Source of the DNA: JBFKMV01 sp041629655
GTDB lineage: Bacteria; Acidobacteriota; Polarisedimenticolia; Polarisedimenticolales; Polarisedimenticolaceae
Direction: 5' to 3'
Assembly (NCBI GenBank): GCA_041629655.1
Contig: JBFKMV010000069.1
Span: 1 to 21,584, forward strand
DNA: 21,584 nucleotides
Notes under the pieces: model-generated
Database searches by the model: none
What the model saw: the letters and a program-made list of their open reading frames with translations, nothing else
What the model was told of the DNA's origin: nothing
Made by a program: the position numbers and the translations under genes
Shown: positions 1 to 8,784 of the stretch, piece after piece
Layout: each line of letters opens with the position of its first letter
Numbering within the stretch: position 1 is the stretch's first letter

Positions 1-594
1 AAACCCCTCCATCCACTGCACGAAGCCGCGCGCGCCGGCATCGACGACGCCGGCCCGGCGCAGCGCCTCGAGCTGCCCGGTGGTGCGCGCGAGCGCCTCG
101 CGGGCCGCGGACAGGCCGCCGCGCAGCACCTCGACCACGTCCGTCGACGCGGCGGCCGCGTCGACGGCTGCCTGCCACGCCGTGATCACGCTGAGGATCG
201 TTCCCTCCTGCGGCTCGGCGACGGCTTCCCAGGCCAGCTCGCGGCCGCGCCCCGCCGCGCGCGCCAGCGTGGCGGCGTCGATCGCGCGCGCGGCGCCGAG
301 TCCCTCGGCCAGGCCAACCAGGAACTGGGCCAGGATCGAGCCGGAGTTGCCCCGCGCGCCCAGCAGCGCGGCCTCGGCCACCACCCGGGCGACCTCGCCC
401 GCCGCCGCGCGATCCTCGCGCAGCACCGCGTCGGCGACCTGGCGCAGGGTCGACGCCAGGTTGGTGCCCGTGTCGCCGTCGGGCACCGGGAACACGTTGA
501 TCTCGTTCAGCTCGCGCTGGTGCCGGATCACGCGCAGGCAGCCCGCCACGACGGCGCGCTGGAACTGCGCAGCGTCGACGGTCCTCGGCCGCAT
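1..594 (-). CDS. DAK2-domain kinase, FakA/DegV-partner-like (3' end cut off)
   Basis: The first 198 residues are visible and the frame runs off the left edge without a stop, so this is the N-terminal part only. The DAK2 nucleotide-binding domain is clear. It shows VFPVPDGDTGTN at about residues 33-45, whose aspartates bind Mg-ATP in this family. GARGNSGS follows at 79-86, PQEGTI at 128-133 and VVDAGARG at 183-190. This arrangement matches FakA-type proteins, the ATP-binding subunit of fatty acid kinase that phosphorylates FakB-bound fatty acid, rather than the dihydroxyacetone kinase L subunit, which is shorter and lacks a following domain. The ATG overlaps the lnt stop as TGATG, so translation is probably coupled to lnt. 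Family assignment is secure. The fatty acid substrate is inferred from the family and would be strengthened by seeing the missing C-terminus. Confidence 0.88.
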   Translation of the reverse strand, partial: MRPRTVDAAQFQRAVVAGCLRVIRHQRELNEINVFPVPDGDTGTNLASTLRQVADAVLREDRAAAGEVARVVAEAALLGARGNSGSILAQFLVGLAEGLGAARAIDAATLARAAGRGRELAWEAVAEPQEGTILSVITAWQAAVDAAAASTDVVEVLRGGLSAAREALARTTGQLEALRRAGVVDAGARGFVQWMEGF

Positions 595-2216
595 CAGGCG
601 GGTCCGCTGCGGCGCCCGCGGCGCAGCCTCCGGTAGCCGGCGACGCCCCAGGCGGCCAGCGCCGTGGCCAGGCACAGCTTGGCGAACGCGTCCCAGGTGT
701 ACGGATACAGCGCACCGGCGCCGACCCGCAGCGGCACCCGGTCGGTCAGGGTGCCCACGCTTCCGACCACGCCGCCGCGCTTTCCCTGCAACACGGAGCG
801 GACCCGCCCGGTGGCGTCGATGAAGCACGAGATCCCGGTGTTGCCCGCGCGCACGTAGGACACGCGGTTCTCCACCGCTCGCAGCAGGCAGACGTGCAGC
901 ATCTGCTGGTATACGGAACCGCCGGCCTCGCCCTCGCTGGTCAGGTGGGCCATGAAGCGCGCGCCCGCGCGGATCGCCTGGGCGGGGATCGGCGGGTAGA
1001 TGTTCTCGGAGCAGGTGACCGCGGCGAAGCGCAGCGGGCGGCCCTGCCACGGCAGCTCGAAGGCGACCATCTCGTCGCCGGCGGTCCCGACCGGTAGGAA
1101 GCCCCAGGACCGCCGGATCAGCCAGCGGTAGCCCACCCACAGCCCGGGGCGCGCGCGCTGCAACAGAGCGTCGCCGGGAACGTACTCCGAAAACGGCACC
1201 AGCAACTGCTTGTCGTACCGTCCCGCGATGCGGCCCCGATCGTCGATCAGGAACACGCCGTTGGTGGTCTTGGCCGGGTCTTCGGCACGGCCGGCCGCCC
1301 CAAGCAGCAGCCAGGCCTGCTTTCGCGCTGCGAGCCATCCCAGGTCGTCGAGATACGCGTCGGGACGCAGCAGGTCGTCCAGGATCGCGTTCTCCGGCCA
1401 GACGATCAGGTCCGTCTCCCCGTCGGCGACCCGGCGCTCCGTCAGCAGGACCTGCGCCAGATGGACGCCGACGACGTTGCGGATCGTGTGCCGGATGCTC
1501 GGCTGCACCACCGTGACACGCGGCCCGGGTTCATGACGGATCGTGGCCATCCGAAGCGCCCCGTACGCCACGGTGAGCACCCACACCGACAGCACCGCCG
1601 CCGCCGTCCAGCGCAGTCCCGATCGGCGCAGCGCCGCGCGCAGGCTCCAGTCGGCGTCGCGCCACGCGAACCACAAGTCCGCCAACATGCCGTTGACCGC
1701 CGCCACGAGGAACGACACCCCGTAGACACCGGTGACGTCCGCGATCTGGATCACGGGTGTCAGGGGAGCCTGGCTGTAGCCCAGCGCCTGGTACTCGAAG
1801 TGCGCCAGCGAAAGCGCCGAACGGAGCCACTCCGTCGCGACCCAGGCCACGGGAACGCTGAGCGCGCGCGGCCAGCGGAACACGCCGTGGAGCATCCGCA
1901 CCAAGGGGGCGAACGCCCACATCAGACCCCCGAGTCCCATCACCACCGACAGCATCAGCAGGACGTACCAGCCGTAACGGCCGCTGGGGTGGTACAGCAT
2001 CATCCAGTAGACCATCGATCCGATCACGAAGTACAGCAGCGAGGTTCCCGGGCGGCGGTCGTCGGTGTAGAGAATCGTCCAGGGAACGAGGCCGACGTAC
2101 GCGAGCAGGCCGAGCCCGGGCCAGAACGCGATGAAGCCGAGCAGCACCGCCGAAGACAGCGCCAGCGCGAGCCCTCGCGGCACGCGCAGGTACCACGCTT
2201 CCCGCGCCACGCTCAC
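594..2216 (-). CDS. lnt: Apolipoprotein N-acyltransferase
   Basis: Inner-membrane enzyme that transfers a third acyl chain from phospholipid to the N-terminal cysteine of lipoproteins, the last step of lipoprotein maturation. About 540 residues, close to the usual 500-550. The N-terminal 220 residues hold a run of hydrophobic helices. The conserved PVAWVATEWLRS segment sits near 122-133. A periplasmic nitrilase domain follows with the catalytic triad in place: Glu275 in WPEN, Lys336 in RYDKQ and Cys402 in VTCSEN. A last hydrophobic helix is near 510-528 and the C-terminus is arginine-rich. Three in-frame GTG starts lie within 15 bases. I chose 2216 because it makes a GTGA overlap with the guaA stop, the junction type used elsewhere in this window. 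The GTG at 2210 has the better ribosome binding site (GGGAG, 5-base spacer), and 2222 is also possible. Its partner genes lptE and the DAK2 gene also concern lipids or the envelope. Confidence 0.95.
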   Translation of the reverse strand: MSVAREAWYLRVPRGLALALSSAVLLGFIAFWPGLGLLAYVGLVPWTILYTDDRRPGTSLLYFVIGSMVYWMMLYHPSGRYGWYVLLMLSVVMGLGGLMWAFAPLVRMLHGVFRWPRALSVPVAWVATEWLRSALSLAHFEYQALGYSQAPLTPVIQIADVTGVYGVSFLVAAVNGMLADLWFAWRDADWSLRAALRRSGLRWTAAAVLSVWVLTVAYGALRMATIRHEPGPRVTVVQPSIRHTIRNVVGVHLAQVLLTERRVADGETDLIVWPENAILDDLLRPDAYLDDLGWLAARKQAWLLLGAAGRAEDPAKTTNGVFLIDDRGRIAGRYDKQLLVPFSEYVPGDALLQRARPGLWVGYRWLIRRSWGFLPVGTAGDEMVAFELPWQGRPLRFAAVTCSENIYPPIPAQAIRAGARFMAHLTSEGEAGGSVYQQMLHVCLLRAVENRVSYVRAGNTGISCFIDATGRVRSVLQGKRGGVVGSVGTLTDRVPLRVGAGALYPYTWDAFAKLCLATALAAWGVAGYRRLRRGRRSGPA

Positions 2217-3760
2217 TCCCACTCGATGGTACCCGGGGGCTTGCTCGTCACGTCGTAGACGACGCGGTTGACGCCGCGCACCTCGTTGACGATGCGACTC
2301 GACACCCGCGCCAGGAACTCGGAGGGCAGCCGGGCCCAGTCGGCGGTCATGAAATCGACGGTCTCCACGGCGCGCAGCGCGACGACGTGCTCGTAGGTCC
2401 GGCTGTCACCCATCACGCCGACCGTCTTCACGGGCAGCAGCACGGCGAACGCCTGGGCCGTGCGGTCGTACAGGCCGGCCCCGCGCAGCTCGCCGATGAA
2501 GATCTCGTCCGCCTCCTGCAGCATCGCCACCCGCTCGGCGGTCACCGGGCCGATGATCCGCACCGCAAGCCCGGGACCGGGAAAGGGATGTCGTCCCACG
2601 AACGCCGGGTCGAGGCCCAGGATCTCCCCCAGCCGCCGCACCTCGTCCTTGAACAGGTCTCGGAGCGGCTCGACCAGCTCGAGATGCATCCGCTCCGGCA
2701 GGCCGCCGACGTTGTGGTGCGTCTTGATCGTCGCGGACGGCCCCTTGACCGACGCCGACTCGATGCGGTCCGGATAGATCGTGCCCTGGGCCAGGAAGCC
2801 CACGTCGCCGATCGACTCGGCCTGCTCCTCGAACACCTCGATGAAGGTCTCGCCGATGATCTTGCGCTTGCGCTCGGGATCCTCGACGTCCCGGAGGCGC
2901 TCCAAGAAGCGCGCGGCGGCATCCGCATGACGGACCTCCAGGTGGTAGCGATCCCGGAAATCGCCCAGCACCTGTTCCGCCTCGCCCTTCCGGAGCACGC
3001 CGTTGTCGATGAAGATGCAGACGAGCCGGTCGCCGAGCGCCCGGTGCAGCAGCAGCGCCATCACGGAGGAGTCGACCCCTCCCGACAGCCCGCAGACCAC
3101 GCCGCCGTCGCCGACCTGCTCCCGCACCTCGCGCACCGCCTCCTCGACGAACGACTGCATGCTCCAGTCGCCGGAGAACCCGCAGCCCTCGAACAGGAAG
3201 TTCCGCAGGATCTCGCGGCCCTGGCGGGTGTGCACGACCTCCGGGTGGAACTGCACGCCGTACAGGCCTCGCGCGGGATCCTCGACCGCCGAGTACGGGG
3301 CGCTGGCGCTGGCGGCGCTGACCCGAAACCCGGGCGCCGCCTCGAGCACGCGGTCGCCGTGGCTGGCCCAGACGTGCTGGCGCCGGTCGAGCCCGCGGAA
3401 CAGGGTCGCCTGCCCGTCCTGCACCTCGATCACCGCCGGACCGTACTCGCGCTGGCCCGCTGGCTCGACCCGTCCCCCGAGGTCGCGCATCATCAGCTGC
3501 ATGCCGTAGCAGATGCCGAGGATCGGCACCCCGAGCTCGTAGACCGCGCGATCGAGCCGGGGGGCTCCGTCGCGGTAGACGGAGTCGGGCCCGCCGGACA
3601 GGATCAACGCCTTCGGGCGCCGCTCGGCCAGCGCGGCCGCGCCGATCCCGCAGGGCAGGATCTCGCTGTACACGCCCAGCTCGCGCACGCGCCGGGCGAT
3701 CAGCTGCGTGTACTGCGAGCCGTAGTCGAGGATCAGCAGCGTCTCGTGTCCCGCGCTCAT
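2213..3760 (-). CDS. guaA: GMP synthase (glutamine-hydrolysing)
   Basis: Converts XMP, ATP and glutamine to GMP in the cytoplasm, the final step of de novo guanine nucleotide synthesis. 515 residues, typical length. The N-terminal class I amidotransferase has its nucleophile Cys84 in GICYGMQ and the His172/Glu174 pair in FHPE. The ATP pyrophosphatase P-loop SGGVDSS is at 226-232. The C-terminal dimerisation domain carries KTHHNVGG from 346, HPFPGPGLAVR from 391, and the invariant end KPPGTIEWE. The ATG at 3760 is preferred because the protein then begins directly with the amidotransferase strand, and it overlaps the holA stop as ATGA. The frame stays open further upstream only as an antisense-of-phase continuation over holA. 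No missing active-site residue was seen. Confidence 0.98.
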   Translation of the reverse strand: MSAGHETLLILDYGSQYTQLIARRVRELGVYSEILPCGIGAAALAERRPKALILSGGPDSVYRDGAPRLDRAVYELGVPILGICYGMQLMMRDLGGRVEPAGQREYGPAVIEVQDGQATLFRGLDRRQHVWASHGDRVLEAAPGFRVSAASASAPYSAVEDPARGLYGVQFHPEVVHTRQGREILRNFLFEGCGFSGDWSMQSFVEEAVREVREQVGDGGVVCGLSGGVDSSVMALLLHRALGDRLVCIFIDNGVLRKGEAEQVLGDFRDRYHLEVRHADAAARFLERLRDVEDPERKRKIIGETFIEVFEEQAESIGDVGFLAQGTIYPDRIESASVKGPSATIKTHHNVGGLPERMHLELVEPLRDLFKDEVRRLGEILGLDPAFVGRHPFPGPGLAVRIIGPVTAERVAMLQEADEIFIGELRGAGLYDRTAQAFAVLLPVKTVGVMGDSRTYEHVVALRAVETVDFMTADWARLPSEFLARVSSRIVNEVRGVNRVVYDVTSKPPGTIEWE

Positions 3761-4824
3761 ACGGCCCCCGCCCCCTCGGCCGGGTGCTCGGCGGTCAACC
3801 GCGCGACCAGCGACTCCAGCACGGCCCGCGGGTCGATGGAGCGGCTCTTGAGCGTGCGGTCGGCCTCGGCCAGCAGGGCCGGGAAGCGCCGCAGCTCGTC
3901 GAGCCGGTACCGGGGCAGGCCGCGGAACAGCGAGTTTGCCACGACCGGCCAGAGGTGGAGCTCCCGGGTCACCTGCCGCCGGTCGGCTCCGCGCTCCTGC
4001 ATCGCCTTGGCCTGCAGCATCAGCCGGGCGCGCCAAGCCAGCCCGCCCACGATCCCGATCGCGTTCTGCCCGGCGTCGAGCAGCCGGCGGGCCTCGCTCA
4101 GCGCCAGCGCGGCGTCGCGGACCGCCACCGCGTCGGCGACCTCGAAGCCGGAGGTGGCCGCCGAGCCGCAGGCCACCTCACGCGCCTCGGCCAGGGTCAC
4201 CTCGTGGGTTCCCACGTCGCCGATCCAGGCCCGCAGCTTGTCCAGCTCGGCCGCCACGCGCTGCAGGTCGCCCGCCGCGATCTCGTACAGGAATCCCACC
4301 ACGGCCCGGTCGAGATCGAGCTTCCGTTCCTGGCCCATCGCCCGCACCACCGCCAGCAGGTCGGACGGCCGCGCCCCGGCCAGCGTGAAATCGAGCACCG
4401 TCCCCGACCGCACCAGCGCCTTGTGCAGCTTGCGCCGCTGGTCCAGCTCCGTCGCGCGCACGATCAGGTAGCTCGCGCCGGGCGGATCGGAGGCGTAACC
4501 CTCCAGCGGCCCGGGCTCGCCGTCCAGCGCGCCGACGTCCCGCACCAGCACCACCCGGCACGGCGCGAACATCGGCCGCGACCGCGCCGCCGCGACGACC
4601 CGCGCGATCTCGACCGTCTCCTGGCCGTAGACCGTCAGCGCCAGCTCCGAGGACTCCGCGGGGACCAGCGCCTCGAGCAGGGCGCGCTGGGCGCGGTCGA
4701 GGTGGTACAGGTCGTCGCCGGTCAGCACCGTCAGCCCGGCCCGCCAGTCGCCCTTGGCCAGCGCGTCGCGCAGCTTGCGCAGCGTCACGTGTCCGGCCGC
4801 ACCGCGTTTCGGCTTGGCCGCCAT
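3757..4824 (-). CDS. holA: DNA polymerase III subunit delta
   Basis: Clamp-loader subunit that opens the sliding clamp. 355 residues, near the family's usual 330-350. The N-terminal AAA+-like domain has LTGDDLYHLDRA at 34-45 and the delta hallmark PMFAPCRVVLVRD at 84-96, where PMF matches the position of the clamp-contacting hydrophobic wedge. The middle segment AGDLQRVAAELDKL (184-197) is the usual delta helical motif. The C-terminal collar helices include the stretch around 227-273 with ARLMLQAK, and DPRAVLESL near 331. The ATG at 4824 overlaps the lptE stop as TGATG. The frame is open further upstream across lptE, but that extension is Arg/Pro/Gly-rich noise. Placement directly after lptE is a common arrangement in Proteobacteria, which supports both calls. 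Confidence 0.92.
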   Translation of the reverse strand: MAAKPKRGAAGHVTLRKLRDALAKGDWRAGLTVLTGDDLYHLDRAQRALLEALVPAESSELALTVYGQETVEIARVVAAARSRPMFAPCRVVLVRDVGALDGEPGPLEGYASDPPGASYLIVRATELDQRRKLHKALVRSGTVLDFTLAGARPSDLLAVVRAMGQERKLDLDRAVVGFLYEIAAGDLQRVAAELDKLRAWIGDVGTHEVTLAEAREVACGSAATSGFEVADAVAVRDAALALSEARRLLDAGQNAIGIVGGLAWRARLMLQAKAMQERGADRRQVTRELHLWPVVANSLFRGLPRYRLDELRRFPALLAEADRTLKSRSIDPRAVLESLVARLTAEHPAEGAGAV

Positions 4825-5339
4825 CAGAACCCTTCCACGATCGAGGTCACCAGCGCCCCGGCGGCGCCCCGCGCGATCTCGTCCAGCGCCAGCGTCTCCT
4901 GGTCGAAGAACTCCCCGCCCTCGGGAACCCGGTACTGCTCGCGGAACAGCAGCCCGGACTGGCTCCACAGCACCTGGTCGTTGGCCAGGTCGATCAGCGT
5001 GGCCTGGATCGACACCACGGCCTCGACCTGGGTCGCGCGGCCCTCCTGGGTGAACTGCACGGGGCTGGTGCGAAAGTCGAGGATCGCGCCCTCGAGCAAG
5101 GCATGCGCGCCGGCGGTGTCGTTGACGACGCGGTAGCCGCCGCGCTTGGCCAGCTCGCGGGCGACCTGCTCGGTCACCCGCTGCTCGATCTCCGGGCGCG
5201 CGGTGCGGTTCTCGAACGGAGCCAGCGCGATCACCCGGACGTGCGGGGGAAGGAACGAGACCCGGCCCTGCAGGCCGTAGCCGCAACCCGCCGCCGCCAG
5301 CAGCAGTCCCGTGATGGCCGCGGCCGCCGGGCGTCTCAT
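4824..5339 (-). CDS. lptE: LPS-assembly lipoprotein LptE family
   Basis: Outer-membrane lipoprotein that plugs the LptD barrel and helps deliver LPS to the cell surface. 171 residues. A short signal peptide (1-18) ends in a lipobox-like LAAAGC, with Cys19 as the lipidated residue. The family's GCGY start follows. Next come HVRVIALAPFENRTARPEIE (33-52) and an alternating strand-helix domain, as in the LptE/RlpB family. The -3 position of the lipobox is Ala rather than the usual Leu, which is tolerated but not ideal. The start ATG overlaps the leuS stop as ATGA and the stop overlaps the holA ATG. The leuS-lptE-holA order is conserved across many Gram-negative bacteria. Sequence conservation in this family is low, so the call leans on the N-terminal pattern and the neighbours. 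Confidence 0.88.
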   Translation of the reverse strand: MRRPAAAAITGLLLAAAGCGYGLQGRVSFLPPHVRVIALAPFENRTARPEIEQRVTEQVARELAKRGGYRVVNDTAGAHALLEGAILDFRTSPVQFTQEGRATQVEAVVSIQATLIDLANDQVLWSQSGLLFREQYRVPEGGEFFDQETLALDEIARGAAGALVTSIVEGF

Positions 5340-7825
5340 CCCACCACCAGGTTGAGCAGGCGGTCCGGCACCCAGATCACCCGCCGCAAGCGCTTGCCGT
5401 CCAGGTGCGCGGTGACGCGCTCGTCCTCGCGCGCCGCGACCAGGGCGTCCTGCTCGCTGGTCCCCGCGGCCAGGGTGAGCCGCGCGCGCAGCTTGCCGTT
5501 GACCTGCACGACCACCGTCACCTCGTCGCGCGTCAGCAGCGCCGGGTCCGCGACCGGCCACGCGGCGTCGGCCACGAAGGGGTCGTGCCCCAGCGCTTCC
5601 CACAGCTCCTCGCCGAAGTGCGGGGCGAAGGGAGCGATCAGGCGGGCCAGGGTCTCGAACGCCTCGCGCAATGCGAAGCGCAGGCCCGGGTCGGGCCGCT
5701 CCTCGTCGACGAGCGGGGCGATCGTGTTGACCAGCTCCATGATCGCCGAGACCCCGGTGTTGAAGTGCATCCGCGGACCGAGGTCGTCGGTGACGCGCTC
5801 GATGGTGTGGTGGGTCTTGCGGCGCAGCTCCAGCGCCGCCCCCTGCCCCGCCTCGAACGGCGCCTCGGCCGGCGCGCCGTCGATCCTCTGCCGGCCCTTG
5901 TCGAAGATGCGCCAGGTCCGCGACAGGAAGCGCCAGCAGCCCTCGACGCCCTGCTCGGTCCATTCCAGATCGCGTTCCGGCGGCGCCGCGAACAGCGAGA
6001 ACAGGCGCGTCGTGTCGGCGCCGTAGCGCTCGATCATCTCGTCGGGATCGACGACGTTGCCCTTGGACTTGGACATCTTCGCGCCGTCCTTGACCACCAT
6101 CCCCTGGGTGAACAGCCGCGTCACCGGCTCGCCGACGCCGACCAGTCCCAGCTCGCGCATCATCTTGTTCCAGAACCGGGTGTAGATCAGGTGCATCGTG
6201 GCGTGCTCGATGCCGCCGATGTAGAGGTCGACCGGCAACCACGGCGCGACCCGCTCGGCGTCGAACGGCGCCTCGGCGTTGTGCGGGTCGACGTAGCGGT
6301 GGTAGTACCACGACGAGTCGACGAAGGTGTCCATGGTGTCCGTCTCGCGCCGTCCGGGCCCGCCGCAACGGGGACACGGCGCCTCGACGAACCCGGGCAC
6401 ACGGGCCAGCGGGGACCCGCCCTCCCCCGTCAGCGGAACCTGCTCCGGCAACAGCACCGGCAGCTCCTCGTCGGGAACCCCCACCGGGCCGCAGGCTGCG
6501 CAGTGGATGATCGGGATCGGCGTGCCCCAGAAGCGCTGGCGCGAGATGCCCCAGTCCTTGATGCGGTAGTTCACCGTGCCGCTGCCGAACCCGCGCGCCG
6601 CGGCGTCGGCGGTCATACGGCGTCGCGCCTCGTCGCTGGCCAGGCCGTCGTAGGGGCCGCTGTCGTGGAGCACGCCGTCGTCGGTGAACGCCGGCGAGCC
6701 GCCGCCCGCCGGAAACGCGTCGCCGTCGGCCGGACGGATCACGGGCCGGATCGGCAGGCCGTACTTGGTGGCGAAGGCGTGGTCCCGCTCGTCGTGCGCG
6801 GGAACGCTCATGATCGCGCCGGTGCCGACGTCCATCAGCACGAAGTTGGCGACCCAGATCGGGATCTTCTCCCCGGAATAGGGCTGCACCGCGTAACGCC
6901 CGGTGAACACCCCGAGCTTGTCGGCGCCCTCGGCGAAGCGATCCTCGAGGCTCCGCGCCAGCTGCTCGCGGACGAAGCCCAGCACCGCGTCCCGCTCCGG
7001 GCGGCCGTGGAGCAGCTCCTCGATCCGCGGGTGCTCGACGGCCAGCGCGACGTAGGTCGCGCCGTAGATCGTGTCGACCCGGGTGGTGAAGATCTCGATC
7101 GGCTCGGGGGACCCCTCGACCGGGAACTCCGCGCGCATCCCCTCGCTGCGGCCGATCCAGTTGCGTTGCATCGTGCGCACGCGCTCCGGCCACTCGTCGA
7201 GACGGTCCAGCTCGTCCAGCAGCTCCTGGGCGTAGTCGGTGATCTTGAGGAACCACTGCGGGAACTCGCGCTTGACGACGGGGTTGTCGCAACGCCAGCA
7301 ACGGCCTCCACTGGCCTGCTCGTTGGCCAGCACGGTCGCGCAGGACTCGCACCAGTTCAACGGCCGCGTGGCGCGGTAGGCCAGGCCGCGATCCAGCATG
7401 CGCAGGAAGAACCACTGGTTCCAGCGGTAGAACTCCGGATCGCAGGTGGCGATCTCGCGGCTCCAGTCGTAGCCCCAGCCCAGCCGCTGCATCTGGGCCC
7501 GCATCGCGTCGCAGTTCGCGCGGGTCCAGCGCGCCGGGTCCTCGCCCTCGCGGATCGCCGCGTTCTCGGCGGGCAGCCCGAAGGCGTCGAAGCCGATCAC
7601 GTGCAGCACCTGCTGGCCGAGCATGCGGCGGAAGCGGGCCACCGCATCGCCGATCGAGTAGTTGCGCACGTGGCCCATGTGCAGCCGGCCGCTGGGATAC
7701 GGCAGCATCTCGAGACAGTAGAAGCGGTCGCGCCCGGCGTCGGCGTGCTGCACCCGGAACAGGTCGGCTTCGCGCCAGCGCTGCTGCCACTTGGGCTCGA
7801 TGCGTTTCGGTTCGTATCCGCTCAT
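5336..7825 (-). CDS. leuS: Leucyl-tRNA synthetase
   Basis: Charges tRNA-Leu with leucine in the cytoplasm. 829 residues, usual for bacterial LeuRS. Class I signatures are HMGH at 49-52 and KMSKS at 583-587. A zinc knuckle with Cys159/Cys162 and Cys176/Cys179 follows the first half of the Rossmann fold. A second Cys pair set, C442/C445 and C484/C487, suggests a further zinc ribbon. The CP1 editing domain is present, with TTRVDTIYGAT at 247-257 and AHDERD at 343-348, so it should hydrolyse mischarged tRNA. The C-terminal anticodon-binding and tRNA-contacting regions are complete. ATG at 7825 has GGAG seven bases upstream. Thirteen bases separate it from the nusB stop. Confidence 0.98.
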   Translation of the reverse strand: MSGYEPKRIEPKWQQRWREADLFRVQHADAGRDRFYCLEMLPYPSGRLHMGHVRNYSIGDAVARFRRMLGQQVLHVIGFDAFGLPAENAAIREGEDPARWTRANCDAMRAQMQRLGWGYDWSREIATCDPEFYRWNQWFFLRMLDRGLAYRATRPLNWCESCATVLANEQASGGRCWRCDNPVVKREFPQWFLKITDYAQELLDELDRLDEWPERVRTMQRNWIGRSEGMRAEFPVEGSPEPIEIFTTRVDTIYGATYVALAVEHPRIEELLHGRPERDAVLGFVREQLARSLEDRFAEGADKLGVFTGRYAVQPYSGEKIPIWVANFVLMDVGTGAIMSVPAHDERDHAFATKYGLPIRPVIRPADGDAFPAGGGSPAFTDDGVLHDSGPYDGLASDEARRRMTADAAARGFGSGTVNYRIKDWGISRQRFWGTPIPIIHCAACGPVGVPDEELPVLLPEQVPLTGEGGSPLARVPGFVEAPCPRCGGPGRRETDTMDTFVDSSWYYHRYVDPHNAEAPFDAERVAPWLPVDLYIGGIEHATMHLIYTRFWNKMMRELGLVGVGEPVTRLFTQGMVVKDGAKMSKSKGNVVDPDEMIERYGADTTRLFSLFAAPPERDLEWTEQGVEGCWRFLSRTWRIFDKGRQRIDGAPAEAPFEAGQGAALELRRKTHHTIERVTDDLGPRMHFNTGVSAIMELVNTIAPLVDEERPDPGLRFALREAFETLARLIAPFAPHFGEELWEALGHDPFVADAAWPVADPALLTRDEVTVVVQVNGKLRARLTLAAGTSEQDALVAAREDERVTAHLDGKRLRRVIWVPDRLLNLVVG

Positions 7826-7838
7826 CGGCCTGCTCCGC

Positions 7839-8261
7839 TCAGTGCTCCGGGTCGCCGCGCTCGATGCCGCTGCGCACCGCGTCGAGGATTCCGTTGATGA
7901 AGCTGTCCGATCCCTCGCCGCCGTACTTCCGGCCGACCTCGATCGCCTCGTCGATCGCCACCGCCGGGGGCGTCTCCGGGTGGCTCAGCATCTCGTAGGT
8001 CGCCAACCGCAGCACGTTGCGGTCGACGACCGCCATCCGCTCCAGCCGCCAGTGCTCGGCCGCCCGCGCGATCCGCGCGTCGAGGCGCTCGCGCTCCCGG
8101 ATCACGCCGAGCACCAGCCCCTCGGCGAACCGCCGCTGCTCCTCCGACGCCTCGCACGTCGACCAGAACTCCGGGAACACCTCTTCCGCCGCGCCTCCGC
8201 TGAGGTCGATCTGGAACAGCATCTGGAGCGCGTACTCCCGGGCGCGCCTGCGTTGGCCCAA
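7839..8261 (-). CDS. nusB: Transcription antitermination protein NusB
   Basis: Binds boxA RNA with NusE (S10) and supports rRNA antitermination. 140 residues, an all-helical protein of normal length. The family pattern is clear: RRRAREYALQMLFQID at 4-19, LERMAVVDRNVLRLATYEML near 73-92, then AIDEAIEVGRKYGG and SDSFINGILDAV near the end. The start codon is TTG, supported by GGGAGGG about six bases upstream, and no ATG or GTG lies at a suitable place. A weak start codon fits moderate expression. It follows ribH by 24 bases and precedes leuS by 13, so the three are almost certainly co-transcribed. The ribH-nusB pair is one of the most widespread in bacteria. Confidence 0.96.
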   Translation of the reverse strand: MGQRRRAREYALQMLFQIDLSGGAAEEVFPEFWSTCEASEEQRRFAEGLVLGVIRERERLDARIARAAEHWRLERMAVVDRNVLRLATYEMLSHPETPPAVAIDEAIEVGRKYGGEGSDSFINGILDAVRSGIERGDPEH

Positions 8262-8285
8262 GTCTGCCCTCCCGTTCGGTCCCGG

Positions 8286-8780
8286 CTAGCCCGGGCGCCG
8301 GCAGAACTGCACCATCTCGATCGCGGCCAGCGCCGCCTCCCAGCCCTTGTTCTGCGGGCCCTCGGTCGCCCGGGCCAGCGCCTGCTCCAGCGTGTCCGTC
8401 GTCAGCACGCCGAACGCCACCGGGATCCCCGTGTCGAGACCGACCCGGCCGAGACCCCGTGCCACCTGGTGCGCGAGCACGTCGAAGTGCACCGTCTCGC
8501 CGCGGATCAGCGCGCCCAGGGCGATGATCCCGTCGAGCCCGCCGCCGGTGGCCAGCCGGTGCGCCGCGAGCTGCAGCTCCCAGGCCCCGGGCACCCGCAC
8601 CACCCGCTGGTCGGCCGGGGTCGCCCCGTGCCGTTCCAGGCAGGCCCGGGCGCCGGTCAGCAGCCGCTCCGTCACGCGGTCGTTGAACCGCGAGACGATC
8701 AGCGCCATCGTCATACCCGAGGCGTCCGGAACGCCACCCGGGGCGTCGCCGCCGAGCGTCGTCTCTTCGCTGCGTTTCAC
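8286..8780 (-). CDS. ribH: 6,7-dimethyl-8-ribityllumazine synthase
   Basis: Condenses 5-amino-6-ribitylaminouracil with dihydroxybutanone phosphate to give the riboflavin precursor lumazine. About 164 residues. Numbered from an upstream TTG at 8783, motifs are SRFN 31-34, PGAWELQLAA 65-74, GALIRGETVHFD 90-101 with catalytic His99, GVLTTDTLEQA from 125, and NKGWEAA 145-151. I prefer GTG at 8780 because GGAGG lies four bases upstream, whereas the TTG is too close to that site. An ATG pair near residue 24-26 is a third option, since the first 25 residues are not conserved. It is the first gene after the promoter at 8847-8875. No other riboflavin gene is present, so the rest of the pathway is elsewhere. 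Confidence 0.96.
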   Translation of the reverse strand: MKRSEETTLGGDAPGGVPDASGMTMALIVSRFNDRVTERLLTGARACLERHGATPADQRVVRVPGAWELQLAAHRLATGGGLDGIIALGALIRGETVHFDVLAHQVARGLGRVGLDTGIPVAFGVLTTDTLEQALARATEGPQNKGWEAALAAIEMVQFCRRPG

Positions 8781-8784
8781 CAAA

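Noticed and set aside
4824..7790. A 988-residue minus-strand frame ending in lptE
   Set aside because: Only the last 171 residues are LptE with a signal peptide and lipobox. The rest is out of phase with leuS and reads as Arg/Pro/Gly noise.
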